Shown one piece after another: positions 28,012 through 38,227 of a stretch of DNA of 64,000 nt (the first letter of the stretch is position 1; every line of letters begins with the position of its first letter). The notes below the pieces were generated by a model. The model was not told where the DNA came from, ran no database searches, and saw nothing but the letters and a program-made list of their open reading frames with translations. The stretch comes from Hydrogenophaga sp. Its GTDB lineage: Bacteria > Pseudomonadota > Gammaproteobacteria > Burkholderiales > Burkholderiaceae_C. Position numbers and translations under genes: made by a program. The DNA is taken from NCBI RefSeq assembly GCF_030373245.1, contig NZ_JAUCZF010000005.1:62001-126000 (forward strand), read 5' to 3'.

Positions 28012-29700
28012 TCAGGGCGCGGCCGCAGTCAGCCGAGGTTCGTCCCGACTCACCGCCCGGTTCATCAGCATGATGGTCATGGCGCCGGCGATGCCGTCCA
28101 CCTCCAGGCCGCGGGCGCGCTGAAAGGCCTCGACCTGCTCGCGCATCGTGCCGGCGGTGGCAGGCAGTTCGCCACGCGACTTCATGCCTTCCAGCTGCTC
28201 GCTCACCCAGGCTGCTGCCGTACCGTCGGTGGCACGGCGCAAGGCGCCATCCTGCCCGGGCGGCAAGCGCCACAGGGTGGTGTAGTCGCCTCGCCAGACA
28301 TCGGCCAGTGCGGTGAGCGGTACCAGCCAGTGATCGTTGCCCACACTGAGCGTGGCCGTTTCGCTGGTGATCTGGGTGATCAGCGCCCAGCCGCGCGGCT
28401 GGCCTGGCAGACGCAGGGCCAGCAGGGCGGGCCGGTCGAGCTGGCGCATGCCGTGCAGCGTCATGCGGCTGGTGGTGAAGCATTGCATCTGCTCGCGCTC
28501 GGCTCGGGCGCAAGGATCGGCATCGGGCAGGCTCTGGCCCCACAAAGGCCCCAGCTCGCGCACGCCAGCGCGCTCGCTGCGCAGCAATGCCGATGCCGGT
28601 GGCAGGCCCGGAATGGGCGGCGACAGCGCGGGCTCGCTGCTCGAAACCGGTGCTGCGGTGACGGTGCTGGTGCTCGGTGCGGCGGGCACGGCGGCGTTGG
28701 CCGCCGGGGGCTCCACCACCGCTGGTGCAGCGAGTTGCGTGGGTGCGCTCTGCCGTGTGGCGCTCCAGAGCCCGACGAGCGCGGCAGTGAGCAGCGCGCC
28801 GCCGAGTGCCCCGAGTGCCAGTGTGCCCAGGCGGCGTGTCGCTCGGCGCGAGGCGGGGGGTGCAGGCGGGCGAACGGCCGGCGACTCGAACACCTCGGCG
28901 GCCGCTTTATCGACCACCGACCGATCCACCCGGTCCAGGCCGCCGGCATAGGCTCCCAGCAGGGCGCGGTCGCAGATCAGGTTGATGCGCCGGGGAACGC
29001 CCTGGGTGAGGGTGTGGATGCGCTTGACGGCCGAGTCGGTGAAGGGCGCAGGGCCTTTCAGGCCTGCCACCGCCAGGCGGTGGCGGATGTAGTGCCGGGT
29101 CTCGGCCTCGGTCAGCGCGCCAAGGTGAAAGCGCGCAATCACGCGCTGAGCCAGCTGCTCCAGCTCGGGCCGGGCGAGCATTTTGCGCAGCTCGGGTTGC
29201 CCGATCAGGATGATCTGCAGCAGCTTGCGCTCGCTGGTCTCCAGATTGGTGAGCAAGCGCAACTGCTCCAGCACGTGGCTGGTGAGGTTCTGGGCCTCGT
29301 CGATGATCAGGATGTTGTGCTGGCCGGCTGCGTGGCTGCTCAGCAGGTAGGCGTTGAGCGGATCCAGGTAGTCCTTGATCGTGGCCGGACCTATCCCCTC
29401 GTGCTTCACCTCGATATGAAACTCGTTGCAAATCGTCTTGAGCAGGTCCCCGACCGTGAGCTTGGGATTGAAGATGTACGCGACCCTGCAGTGTGGCGGG
29501 ATCTGTTCGAGAAAGCAGCGGCAGATGGTGGTCTTGCCCGCACCAATCTCCCCGGTGAGCAACACGAATCCGCCACCCCCTTCGATGCCATAGAGCAAAT
29601 GAGCCAGCGCCTCCCGATGGCGCTCGCTCATGAAGAGATAGCGCGGATCGGGTGCGATGGAAAAGGGCGTGTGTTTCAGCCCGAAATGACCGGCGTACAT
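28012..29700 (-). CDS. gspA: Type II secretion AAA ATPase GspA/ExeA with peptidoglycan-binding domain
   Basis: The product is 562 aa. The N-terminus MYAGHFGLKHTPFSIAPDPR is the ExeA type. Walker A GEIGAGKT is at residues 50-57 and Walker B LIIDEAQ has D134/E135. A membrane helix spans about 291-313, then a periplasmic part ending in a peptidoglycan-binding fold (EQVEAFQRARGLEVDGIAG near residue 520). In Aeromonas ExeA/ExeB forms a complex that inserts the secretin across the wall. It is followed by gspB after 10 nt and preceded by bactofilin on the same strand. Confidence 0.92.
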   Translation of the reverse strand: MYAGHFGLKHTPFSIAPDPRYLFMSERHREALAHLLYGIEGGGGFVLLTGEIGAGKTTICRCFLEQIPPHCRVAYIFNPKLTVGDLLKTICNEFHIEVKHEGIGPATIKDYLDPLNAYLLSSHAAGQHNILIIDEAQNLTSHVLEQLRLLTNLETSERKLLQIILIGQPELRKMLARPELEQLAQRVIARFHLGALTEAETRHYIRHRLAVAGLKGPAPFTDSAVKRIHTLTQGVPRRINLICDRALLGAYAGGLDRVDRSVVDKAAAEVFESPAVRPPAPPASRRATRRLGTLALGALGGALLTAALVGLWSATRQSAPTQLAAPAVVEPPAANAAVPAAPSTSTVTAAPVSSSEPALSPPIPGLPPASALLRSERAGVRELGPLWGQSLPDADPCARAEREQMQCFTTSRMTLHGMRQLDRPALLALRLPGQPRGWALITQITSETATLSVGNDHWLVPLTALADVWRGDYTTLWRLPPGQDGALRRATDGTAAAWVSEQLEGMKSRGELPATAGTMREQVEAFQRARGLEVDGIAGAMTIMLMNRAVSRDEPRLTAAAP

Positions 29701-29790
29701 GCGCTGAGGATAACGGGGGCGCTCAGGCCGGGCAATCTGGACCGTCGCGAGAGCCCCGCGATCCGTGTGCGCTGAGGCTCGCCGCCGTCA

Positions 29791-29819
29791 GGGCAACGCG
29801 CTGCCCAGGCGCGTTGCCC
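29791..29819 (-). terminator. Strong hairpin between bactofilin and gspA
   Basis: GGGCAACGCGC and GCGCGTTGCCC form an 11-bp perfect inverted repeat (29791-29801 and 29809-29819) with a 7-nt loop. It lies 11 nt past the bactofilin stop. No T-run follows on the minus strand, so it may attenuate or stabilise mRNA ends instead of ending transcription fully. Confidence 0.5.
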
Positions 29820-29829
29820 GGGGGCAGGG

Positions 29830-30375
29830 TCAGGCTGCCAGGGACATGGCCGGCTTGTTGACTGCCTTGTTGCCGCTGGAGGAAGACGACACCGAGCACT
29901 CGATGTCGCCAGAAAGCTGCCCACCTTCTTCGATCACCACTTTGCCGTAGCGGATCTTGCCGGTGACTTTGCCGGTGGCGTAGATCACCAGCTTCTGGCG
30001 CACGGTGAGGTTGCCGTCGAACACACCGCGGATCTCGGCGATGTCGATCTCGGCCGACCCTTTGAAGGCGCCTTGCTGTGCGATCTGGATCACGCGCGAA
30101 TCCATCGTGGCTTCTACCAGACCTTCAACCACCAGCGTGTCGCAGTCGGTGATCTCGACACCTTTGAGCTTGATGTTCGGACCCACGGTCAGCTTGCTGC
30201 CGCCTTCGGGCACGGTGCTGCTGGGCGGGGTGGACGGACTCGCTGGCGTGATCAGGGTGGCGGATTCTTCGACTTGGGCAGCACTGCTGGCAGCGGAGCC
30301 ATAACGCTGGGTGGAAAGGCCACTGTTGAGGGGTTTGGTGGGTTCGGGGTCGCGTTTGCCAAAGTGCAGTGCCAT
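29830..30375 (-). CDS. Bactofilin family cytoskeletal protein
   Basis: The product is 181 aa with ATG 30375 (MALHFGKRDPEPTKPLN). A disordered Ser/Pro-rich tail of about 65 residues is followed by a right-handed beta-helix core (SKLTVGPNIKLKGVEITDCDTLVVEG ... GKVTGKIRYGKVVIEEGGQLSGDIE) typical of bactofilins. Bactofilins polymerise without nucleotide and often position cell-wall enzymes. The C-terminal tail is Ser-rich. It lies upstream of gspA-gspB on the same strand; a joint role at the wall is inferred. An upstream in-frame extension is unlikely. Confidence 0.9.
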   Translation of the reverse strand: MALHFGKRDPEPTKPLNSGLSTQRYGSAASSAAQVEESATLITPASPSTPPSSTVPEGGSKLTVGPNIKLKGVEITDCDTLVVEGLVEATMDSRVIQIAQQGAFKGSAEIDIAEIRGVFDGNLTVRQKLVIYATGKVTGKIRYGKVVIEEGGQLSGDIECSVSSSSSGNKAVNKPAMSLAA

Positions 30376-30499
30376 GTCAGCTCCTTCAAAAAGTGAAGCA
30401 GTCATGCTAAGGGCCACGTGGCTTACATTCTGGTCGGGTCTGTAAGTGGGGTAACGAGATGCACCGTACGTCTCGTTGCGGGTGTTGCATTCCATGTTG

Positions 30500-31417
30500 T
30501 TACTGGCACTTGCCATCTGGCCGGCGCCGGGCCTCCATTTCCCGAACCAGCGCGCGCGCCTCGTCGCCCTCGGGAATCGGCTCACCACCATCGCGCCACT
30601 GCACCGCGGCCTTGAAACCTTGTTCCTGCGCATAGCGGCGGAACCAGAGGCCCTCGGGGTTGTGGCGGGTGATGCCGTCGAACACGGTCGCCATCTGCTG
30701 CGACTGCTCCAGCCCCATGTTGAGCATCACCTGGTTGACCACGATTTTGTGCATCGCCAAGTGGCTGCTCGGAACGCCCGCGATGCGGTTGGCCAGGGCC
30801 ATCACGGTCGAATCGAGCTGATCGGCGGGCACGGCCTCGTTTGCCAGGCCCCACTCGGCGGCCGTTTGGCCGCTGATCACATCGCCCGTGAACATCAGTT
30901 GTTTGGCCCGCATCGGGCCAAGCCGGTAAGTCCACATCGCTGTGGTGGGGCAGCCCCAGACGCGGGTGGGCATGTAGCCGATGCGGGCGTCCTCGGCCAT
31001 CACCAGCAGGTCGCAGCACAGCGCGATGTCGCTGCCACCCGCCACGGCCGCTCCGTGCACCTGGGCGATGGTGGGCTTGGCGCTGCGCCACAGGCTCATG
31101 AAGTCTTCGGTGTTGCGCTTCATGAAAGCGTAGTCGTCCATCGGGTCCCAGGGATGGCGCTCCTGCTGGCAAGGGTGGTCAATGTCACCTTCGCCGAACA
31201 GACTCAGGTCATAGCCACCACAAAAGCCCTTGCCTGCACCTTCCACGACGATCACATGAATCGCCGGCTCTGCGTTGGCCCATTCGACCGCGGCGCGGAT
31301 CTCGCGCGGCGTGGCGTCGTTGATCGCGTTGAGCTTTTCGGGGCGGTTGAGCAGAAGGCGGGCGATGCGCGGGTTGCGCTCATCAGGCTGGATGCTGAGG
31401 GTGCTGTAGTCGGGCAT
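30500..31417 (-). CDS. Enoyl-CoA hydratase/isomerase family protein (crotonase fold)
   Basis: The product is 305 aa. The oxyanion-hole motifs [13 protein letters not shown] and [20 protein letters not shown] are present. Where standard hydratases carry two Glu residues, this protein has Asp (GGSD) and a PTR stretch (GYMPTRVWG), so ordinary hydratase activity is doubtful. The roughly 30-residue insert after the first motif ([12 protein letters not shown]) is also unusual. The substrate is unknown. It is a single gene, with a 124-nt gap to the bactofilin gene downstream. Confidence 0.82.
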   Translation of the reverse strand: MPDYSTLSIQPDERNPRIARLLLNRPEKLNAINDATPREIRAAVEWANAEPAIHVIVVEGAGKGFCGGYDLSLFGEGDIDHPCQQERHPWDPMDDYAFMKRNTEDFMSLWRSAKPTIAQVHGAAVAGGSDIALCCDLLVMAEDARIGYMPTRVWGCPTTAMWTYRLGPMRAKQLMFTGDVISGQTAAEWGLANEAVPADQLDSTVMALANRIAGVPSSHLAMHKIVVNQVMLNMGLEQSQQMATVFDGITRHNPEGLWFRRYAQEQGFKAAVQWRDGGEPIPEGDEARALVREMEARRRPDGKCQ

Positions 31418-31507
31418 GGGGGTCTCCGGTTGGGTGGACCCATGCTAGGCGCACCGCAAGGCCGCTGGCAACTGCGCGGGTGACTGATGGCGGGGCATGA
31501 GGCGCCC

Positions 31508-31538
31508 AAAAAAAATGCCGACGGGGTTGCGTCGGCAT
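31508..31538 (-). terminator. Intrinsic terminator of the exported protein gene at 31560
   Basis: On the minus strand ATGCCGACG and CGTCGGCAT pair perfectly (9 bp, 6-nt loop), followed by eight T residues. It lies 21 nt after the stop of the 124-aa gene. This is the clearest rho-independent terminator in the window. Confidence 0.9.
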
Positions 31539-31559
31539 CGGTCGGCTGCGGCCGGTCAA

Positions 31560-31934
31560 TCAGTTTCGGCCGGAACCCTGACGCTTGGGCAGCAGCATGG
31601 GCTGACCACCCTGGTGTCCGCCCATGCCACCGGAGCCGCCTTGCATGCCGGTACCGGGCATGGCGTTTTGGTTCTGTTGCATGGCGCGCAGACGCAGGCC
31701 CATTTGCTCGCGGTGCTGCAGGCGGATGCGCTCGCGCTCCTGATCGGTCTGGGCCAATCGCATGCGCTCCATGTAGGTGTCACGTTCGCGCTGCGTCATG
31801 TAATCATAAGAATAGATTTGTTCGCGCAACTGCACCATGTCCTGGCTGCGGAGCTGGTCCTGGGCCATGGCCGATCCAAGCCCGGTCAAGGCGACGACCA
31901 AGAGGGTGGCCTTTGCGAGGGTGCTGTGTTTCAT
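31560..31934 (-). CDS. Small exported QDQ/RM-repeat protein, paralog 1
   Basis: The product is 124 aa. The signal peptide is MKHSTLAKATLLVVALTGLG...AMA with cleavage before QDQ. The mature protein is helical and charged, with IYSYDYMTQRERDTYMERMR and ERERIRLQHREQM, followed by a Gly/Met/Gln-rich tail. The core matches the neighbour at 32069-32488 (both IY-x-Y, MT-x-x-ER, RM-x-x-A-x-T, ER-x-RIR-x-x-HR-x-QM), so they arose by duplication. The MTxxER pattern recalls LTxxQ chaperones such as Spy and CpxP, but the match is weak. The function is unknown. Confidence 0.78.
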   Translation of the reverse strand: MKHSTLAKATLLVVALTGLGSAMAQDQLRSQDMVQLREQIYSYDYMTQRERDTYMERMRLAQTDQERERIRLQHREQMGLRLRAMQQNQNAMPGTGMQGGSGGMGGHQGGQPMLLPKRQGSGRN

Positions 31935-32068
31935 GTGGTTTCCTTGTGTCGATTCGCAAGCCGGGCGTTGGCCCGGCCCGCGCCTGAGGGTCGGCTTGGG
32001 CTGGAGAGCGGATGGGCATGCGACCGCTGGGTGAGCTTGAACCGCAGCTTCATACGGGTCCAGCGGGC

Positions 32069-32488
32069 TTATTTCTTGCCGCCAGCACCCGAGCCACTTC
32101 CCGCACCAGACGAGCCGCTGTTGCTTGCGGCACCACCGTCGCGGTGAATGATGGTCGCACCGCGCTCCTTGGCCCGTGCGTCCATCTGGACGCGGTGTTC
32201 TGCGCGGATGCGGTCTCGTTCCTGCAGCGTTTTGGCAGCGCGCATGCGCTCCCGGTGGGCGTTGCGTTCCTGGTCGGTCATGAGCTCGTAGCCGTAGATG
32301 TAGAGCCGATCCTGGTCCCGCAGGCGATCCTGATCCTTGACCATGTCTTTGTCTTTGACCATGTCCTTGTCTTGCGTCTTCAACTGGTCCTGCGTCTTGA
32401 GCTGGTCTTGCGCCATGGCGGTGCCCAGGCCCATGCCAGCCAGCGACGCTGCGACGATGAGGGCCTTGATCAAACTTGCTTGTTTCAT
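32069..32488 (-). CDS. Small exported QDQ-repeat protein, paralog 2
   Basis: The product is 139 aa from ATG 32488 (MKQASLIKALIVAASLAGMG...AMAQDQ), a clear signal peptide; an in-frame ATG 36 nt upstream would spoil it. The mature N-terminus carries imperfect tandem hexapeptide units of the QDQLKT and DKDMVK type for about 35 residues. The shared core follows (MTDQERNAHRERMR, ERDRIRAEHRVQM), then a Ser/Gly-rich end with GKK. It is the paralog of the gene 134 nt downstream. An FNR-like palindrome lies about 110 nt upstream of the start. Confidence 0.78.
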   Translation of the reverse strand: MKQASLIKALIVAASLAGMGLGTAMAQDQLKTQDQLKTQDKDMVKDKDMVKDQDRLRDQDRLYIYGYELMTDQERNAHRERMRAAKTLQERDRIRAEHRVQMDARAKERGATIIHRDGGAASNSGSSGAGSGSGAGGKK

Positions 32489-32596
32489 GAAAACTCCTTG
32501 AATGGTTGAATCGAACGTCTTCAAGCGGCCAGGAGGATTAGTACTCCCACCAGTACCCGCTTAGGTATCAGTTTGGGCTTCCGTGGGGGTTTGCAA

Positions 32597-32610
32597 TTGA
32601 CTCAAGTCAA
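32597..32610. promoter_or_regulatory. FNR/CRP-family-like palindrome
   Basis: TTGAC-TCAA-GTCAA is a perfect 5-bp inverted repeat with 4-nt spacing, close to the FNR consensus TTGAT-N4-ATCAA. It lies between the divergent paralog 2 gene (start 32488) and ygiQ (start 32739). It is a candidate activator site for an oxygen- or redox-responsive Crp/Fnr regulator. Binding is inferred from the motif alone. Confidence 0.5.
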
Positions 32611-32738
32611 CTGACCAGGTAAGGGACTTGCGGCATTTGCGTCGGTCTGTAACGCCGCTTCGTCAGCAGGTGCGCAATCGGGAGCCCGACCCAAAACGCG
32701 CATCAACCGTACACTTGAGAGTTACCCCTTGTGTCTCC

Positions 32739-35078
32739 ATGAACGCCCCCATCGACGTCTCCTTCTTCGCGCGCGCCGCCAAGCCGATCACCAGCTACCG
32801 CTCCTACTGGGCCAAGCGGTTCGGGGTGGCGCCGCTTCTGCCCATGAGCCGCGCCGAGATGGAGCAGCTCGGCTGGGACTCGTGCGACATCATCCTGGTG
32901 ACGGGCGACGCCTATGTGGATCACCCCAGCTTCGGCATGGCGGTGATCGGGCGCACCCTGGAGGCCCAGGGCTTTCGCGTGGGCATCATCGCCCAGCCCG
33001 ACTGGCAGAGCGCCGAGCCATTCAAGGTGCTGGGCCGGCCCAACCTGTTTTGGGGCGTGACCGCGGGCAACATGGATTCCATGATCAACCGCTACACAGC
33101 CGATCGGAAAATCCGCAGCGACGACGCCTACACCCCCGGCGACATCGGCGGCAAGCGCCCAGATCGCGCGGCCATCGTCTACAGCCAGCGCTGCCGTGAG
33201 GCATTCAAGGACGTGCCCATCGTGCTCGGCGGCATCGAAGGCTCGCTGCGCCGCATTGCGCACTACGATTACTGGAGCGACAAGGTGCGCCGCAGCATCG
33301 TGGTGGACGCCAAGTGCGACCTGCTGCTTTACGGCAACGCCGAGCGCGCGCTGGTCGAGGTGGCGCACCGCATTGCCGCGCGCGAACCCATTGAGCAGAT
33401 CACCGACGTGCGTGGCACCGCCTTTGTCCGCCGCCCGGGTGACCCCACGGCAGCGGGCTGGGTCGAGATCAACTCCACCGAAGTCGACATGCCAGGCCGG
33501 GTCGACGCCCACCTCAACCCCTACCTGACCACCAGCGAGCAGGCTCAGGCCCAGGGCCAGAGCTGTGCCAAGGAAGACGGCGCCACAGCCCCCACCGAGC
33601 AGCCTTCAGGCACCCAGGTGCTGAAGTTCGTACCCAACCCGGCACTGCAGGGCCGCATCAAGGTGCCGCCGCGCGAGAAGTCGGTGATCCGCCTGCCGAG
33701 CTACGAGCAGGTGAAGAGCGATGCCGTCCTGTACGCGCACGCCAACCGGGTGTTGCACCTGGAAACCAACCCGGGCAACGCCCGTGCACTGGTGCAGGCC
33801 CATGGTGAGGGCACAACCGCGCGCGATGTCTGGATCAACCCGCCGCCGATTCCGCTGACCACGGCCGAGATGGACCACGTGTTCGATCTGCCGTACGCCC
33901 GCAGCCCGCACCCGGTCTATGCCGACGAGCATGGCAAACACGACGGCTCGACCAAGATCCCGGCCTGGGAGATGATCCGCTTCAGCGTCAACATCATGCG
34001 AGGCTGCTTTGGCGGCTGCACCTTTTGCAGCATCACCGAGCACGAAGGTCGCATCATCCAGAGCCGCTCGGAAGACTCCATCATCCGGGAGGTGGAGGAG
34101 ATGCGCGACAAGGTTGAGGGCTTCACCGGCGTGGTGTCCGACCTGGGTGGCCCCACAGCCAACATGTACCGCCTGGGCTGCAAGAGTCCCGAGATTGAGG
34201 CCGCCTGCCGCAAGCCCAGCTGCGTCTACCCGGGCATCTGCTCCAACCTCACCACCGACCACGGCCCTCTGATCAAAATCTACAAACGCACGCGCGAGCT
34301 GCGCGGGATCAAGAAGGTGCTGATCGGATCTGGCCTGCGCTACGACCTGGCGGTGAAGAGCCCTGAATACGTGAAGGAGCTGGTGCAGCACCACGTGGGT
34401 GGTTACCTGAAGATCGCGCCCGAGCACACCGAGGGAGGGCCGCTGTCCAAGATGATGAAGCCGGGCATTGGCAGCTACGACAAGTTCAAGCAGATGTTCG
34501 AGAAGTACAGCGAGGAGGTGGGCAAGAAGCAGTACCTCATCCCGTATTTCATCGCCGCCCACCCCGGCACCAGCGACGAAGACATGATGAACCTCGCTAT
34601 CTGGCTGAAGAAAAACGGTTTCCGCGCCGATCAGGTGCAGACCTTCTACCCCAGCCCCATGGCCACCGCCACGGCCATGTACCACAGCAACCTGAACCCG
34701 CTCAAGGGGATCAGCCGCGACCCGCAGCGGGCCGAGCGGGTGGACATCGTTCGCGGCGAAAAGCGCCGTCGCCTGCACAAGGCCTTTTTGCGTTACCACG
34801 ATCCGAACCACTGGCCGCTGCTGCGCGAGGCCCTGAAGAGCATGGGCCGCGCCGACCTGATCGGCAACGGCAAACACCACCTCATTCCCACGTTCCAGCC
34901 GCTGACCGATGGCGGTTACCAGAGCGCGCGCCGCAAGAACAGCACGCCAGTGGGCAAATCCCCAGAGGGCAGGTCGGCTCAGCCTGCAAAAGGTCGACTG
35001 CTCACCCAGCACACCGGATTGCCGCCACGCCAGACCGGCGCCGCGCCCAAAACCGGGTCCGTCAAGCGTCGCCCTTGA
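32739..35078 (+). CDS. ygiQ: YgiQ family radical SAM protein
   Basis: The product is 779 aa. The radical-SAM cysteines are in [19 protein letters not shown] near residue 425, the CxxxCxxC cluster that binds 4Fe-4S. YgiQ-specific segments are [20 protein letters not shown] at the start, [20 protein letters not shown], and [15 protein letters not shown] late. The last 60 residues are basic and disordered. The reaction is unknown. ATG 32739 gives the conserved start; codons before it are shadow sequence. It is convergent with the cold-shock/DUF1294 gene. Confidence 0.93.
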   Translation: MNAPIDVSFFARAAKPITSYRSYWAKRFGVAPLLPMSRAEMEQLGWDSCDIILVTGDAYVDHPSFGMAVIGRTLEAQGFRVGIIAQPDWQSAEPFKVLGRPNLFWGVTAGNMDSMINRYTADRKIRSDDAYTPGDIGGKRPDRAAIVYSQRCREAFKDVPIVLGGIEGSLRRIAHYDYWSDKVRRSIVVDAKCDLLLYGNAERALVEVAHRIAAREPIEQITDVRGTAFVRRPGDPTAAGWVEINSTEVDMPGRVDAHLNPYLTTSEQAQAQGQSCAKEDGATAPTEQPSGTQVLKFVPNPALQGRIKVPPREKSVIRLPSYEQVKSDAVLYAHANRVLHLETNPGNARALVQAHGEGTTARDVWINPPPIPLTTAEMDHVFDLPYARSPHPVYADEHGKHDGSTKIPAWEMIRFSVNIMRGCFGGCTFCSITEHEGRIIQSRSEDSIIREVEEMRDKVEGFTGVVSDLGGPTANMYRLGCKSPEIEAACRKPSCVYPGICSNLTTDHGPLIKIYKRTRELRGIKKVLIGSGLRYDLAVKSPEYVKELVQHHVGGYLKIAPEHTEGGPLSKMMKPGIGSYDKFKQMFEKYSEEVGKKQYLIPYFIAAHPGTSDEDMMNLAIWLKKNGFRADQVQTFYPSPMATATAMYHSNLNPLKGISRDPQRAERVDIVRGEKRRRLHKAFLRYHDPNHWPLLREALKSMGRADLIGNGKHHLIPTFQPLTDGGYQSARRKNSTPVGKSPEGRSAQPAKGRLLTQHTGLPPRQTGAAPKTGSVKRRP

Positions 35079-35090
35079 GTCCTTTGTGGC

Positions 35091-35771
35091 TCAGGCGGTC
35101 GGGCCCTGAAGGGCTGGCCAGACCAGCCAGGCCAGCATGCCGAGCAGGTTGATTGCCACGGTGGCCCAGTAAATGGCCAGGAACGACTTCTTGCTCGATT
35201 TGTGGCGCAGGATCTGCTGCGCAAACCAGGCCCCAGGCCAGCCACCCAGCACCGCCAGGCCGTGCAGCTGGTTCTCGCTGGCACGCCAACCGCCTTGCAC
35301 TGCGGCCTCCTTGTCACGCCAGTAGACGTAGAAGGTGGCGAGGTTGAGCATCACCACGCCAGTGAGGATGACCCAGGGAAAACGTCCCAGGCCAATGCCT
35401 ACCAGCCAGAACATGAGCCACAGCCCCATGAGACCGAGTGCGGTCCAGTACAGTCGCTCTTCGCGTTTTCTCAGGTGCAGCGGCGTGGATCGGGGCGCGG
35501 GCTCGCTGCGTGGAAGTATTTCGGCGGCCTTGTCCGTCACGACCAGGGGCGGCGCCTCGATGGTGTTGGTCTTGGGCTCGACGGATAGCGCGCGCGGGCC
35601 CTTGCCGCCGACGTGAATCTCTTCGAACGTGACCGCCATGCCCTCGGTGGGGGCGCGGTTCTCGCTGTAATCGCGGCGGTGAAAGAAGATCTCGGCGGCG
35701 GTGTCCGGGCTGCGGATGAAGCCGAACGCCCGTTCCGAGTCCCAGCGCACCACCGTTCCTTGTTTTCGCAT
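35091..35771 (-). CDS. Cold-shock domain plus DUF1294 membrane protein
   Basis: The product is 226 aa. The N-terminal 65 residues form a cold-shock OB fold (GTVVRWDSERAFGFIRSP and EIFFHRRDY, the RNP1/RNP2-like motifs). A variable linker and two membrane helices (about 112-150) follow, then DUF1294 with YVYWRDKEAAVQGGWRASEN and GGWPGAWFAQQILRHKSSKKSF. The CSD-DUF1294 fusion is known in many Proteobacteria, without a defined role. It might tether RNA-binding activity to the membrane, which is inference. Confidence 0.9.
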   Translation of the reverse strand: MRKQGTVVRWDSERAFGFIRSPDTAAEIFFHRRDYSENRAPTEGMAVTFEEIHVGGKGPRALSVEPKTNTIEAPPLVVTDKAAEILPRSEPAPRSTPLHLRKREERLYWTALGLMGLWLMFWLVGIGLGRFPWVILTGVVMLNLATFYVYWRDKEAAVQGGWRASENQLHGLAVLGGWPGAWFAQQILRHKSSKKSFLAIYWATVAINLLGMLAWLVWPALQGPTA

Positions 35772-35906
35772 GGACCTGCAGCCGTGGTTGAAAGCGCCAA
35801 ATTATGCCGGGGCCAGATGCCAGGGCGGTGCGTGGTCTCTCATTCGGCGTGCGATCTGTCATGAAGCTGTGCGGCTTCGGAACGAACGGATCGTGGTGTT
35901 TTGGCC

Positions 35907-36818
35907 TCAGGCGGGCAGGGTGTGCAGCGGGACGTCCTGGCTCACCGCGAGCAGGTTCAACTGCGGGCGAGTCCGGCTGGCGAAAAACTTGGCAATCGCC
36001 TGGTGGGTCGTGGGTTTGAACAAGTCCATTGGCCCGTCGATCTGCACACCCGCGGCGGCGCACAAGGCGGCCGAAAAGTGAGGTTCCAGCGCGGCGACAG
36101 CGACACGCCCGCCGCGGCACGGGTAGACGCGGTAGCCCGCGTGTGCGCCACCGACTGCGCCGGTGGATTGGGTCAGCCCCCAGTTTCGAGGCAGGGCGAG
36201 CCAGTCAGCCGCCCTGGACAAGGCCACTTCCTGGAAGCAGCCTTTGCCGGTGGATTTTTGTACCAGTACGGCCTGCAGCGCAGCCTCGCAGGCCATGAGG
36301 GCGCCGCCCATGTCGGCGAACAGCGTGGCCGGCAGATCGAGGCCTGTGACCAGCCCGGCTTCGGCCAGGTAGGTCAGGTCGTGACCCGGTTCCTCGGCGC
36401 GTGAGCCGGGCGCGCCCACGATGGCGACCACCGATAGCGCGGGATAGAGCCGATGCAGCGCCTGCCAGCCCAGTCCCAGCTTGCGCAGCGCCGAGGGCCG
36501 GAAAGAGGTGATCAGCAGGTCGGTGCGGGCCAGTTGCCTGTGCAGCGCAGCTTGGCCTTTTTCGGTCTTGAGATCGATGCGGATGACTTTGATGCCTTCG
36601 TGCAGTGTGGCGTAGGCCGGTGGGTTGTATTGCCCCATCGGGTCGCCGCTGCCGCCGCCTTTGCCAGGTGGCTCGGCTTTGATGCAGGTCGCACCCATGG
36701 CCTTCAGGCGCATGAGCGCGGCCGGGCCTGGCAGGTTGAGCGCCAGGCTCAGGACGCGCGTGCCGCGCAGCGGCTTGAGTGGTTTGAGCGAAACAGGGGC
36801 GAGGCCAGCAGCGGTCAT
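35907..36818 (-). CDS. CaiB/BaiF CoA-transferase family III protein (short)
   Basis: The product is 303 aa from ATG 36818. The family N-terminus is present (LRGTRVLSLALNLPGPAALMRLKAMGA, then CIKAEPPGKG with E49). The likely catalytic Asp is D147 in GHDLTYLAEAGLV. Usual members have about 380-400 residues, so this is a short version, near the AMACR/CaiB branch but missing part of the C-terminal region. It could be a racemase or a CoA-transferase. It lies 75 nt downstream of pobA on the same strand; the link to 4-hydroxybenzoate use is uncertain. Confidence 0.8.
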   Translation of the reverse strand: MTAAGLAPVSLKPLKPLRGTRVLSLALNLPGPAALMRLKAMGATCIKAEPPGKGGGSGDPMGQYNPPAYATLHEGIKVIRIDLKTEKGQAALHRQLARTDLLITSFRPSALRKLGLGWQALHRLYPALSVVAIVGAPGSRAEEPGHDLTYLAEAGLVTGLDLPATLFADMGGALMACEAALQAVLVQKSTGKGCFQEVALSRAADWLALPRNWGLTQSTGAVGGAHAGYRVYPCRGGRVAVAALEPHFSAALCAAAGVQIDGPMDLFKPTTHQAIAKFFASRTRPQLNLLAVSQDVPLHTLPA

Positions 36819-36893
36819 GGGCAAGTGCGGGGTGGTGTGCAGGCAGCCATTTAACCGCAGCCCAGGCGCCACCGCCGAAAACCGGCGACAGCG

Positions 36894-38226
<1,333 letters not shown>

Positions 38227-38227
38227 T

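Noticed and set aside
32739-35078. Selenium or B12 radical-SAM enzyme
   Set aside because: The flanking motifs are specific to YgiQ; no cobalamin-binding DxHxxG motif is seen.
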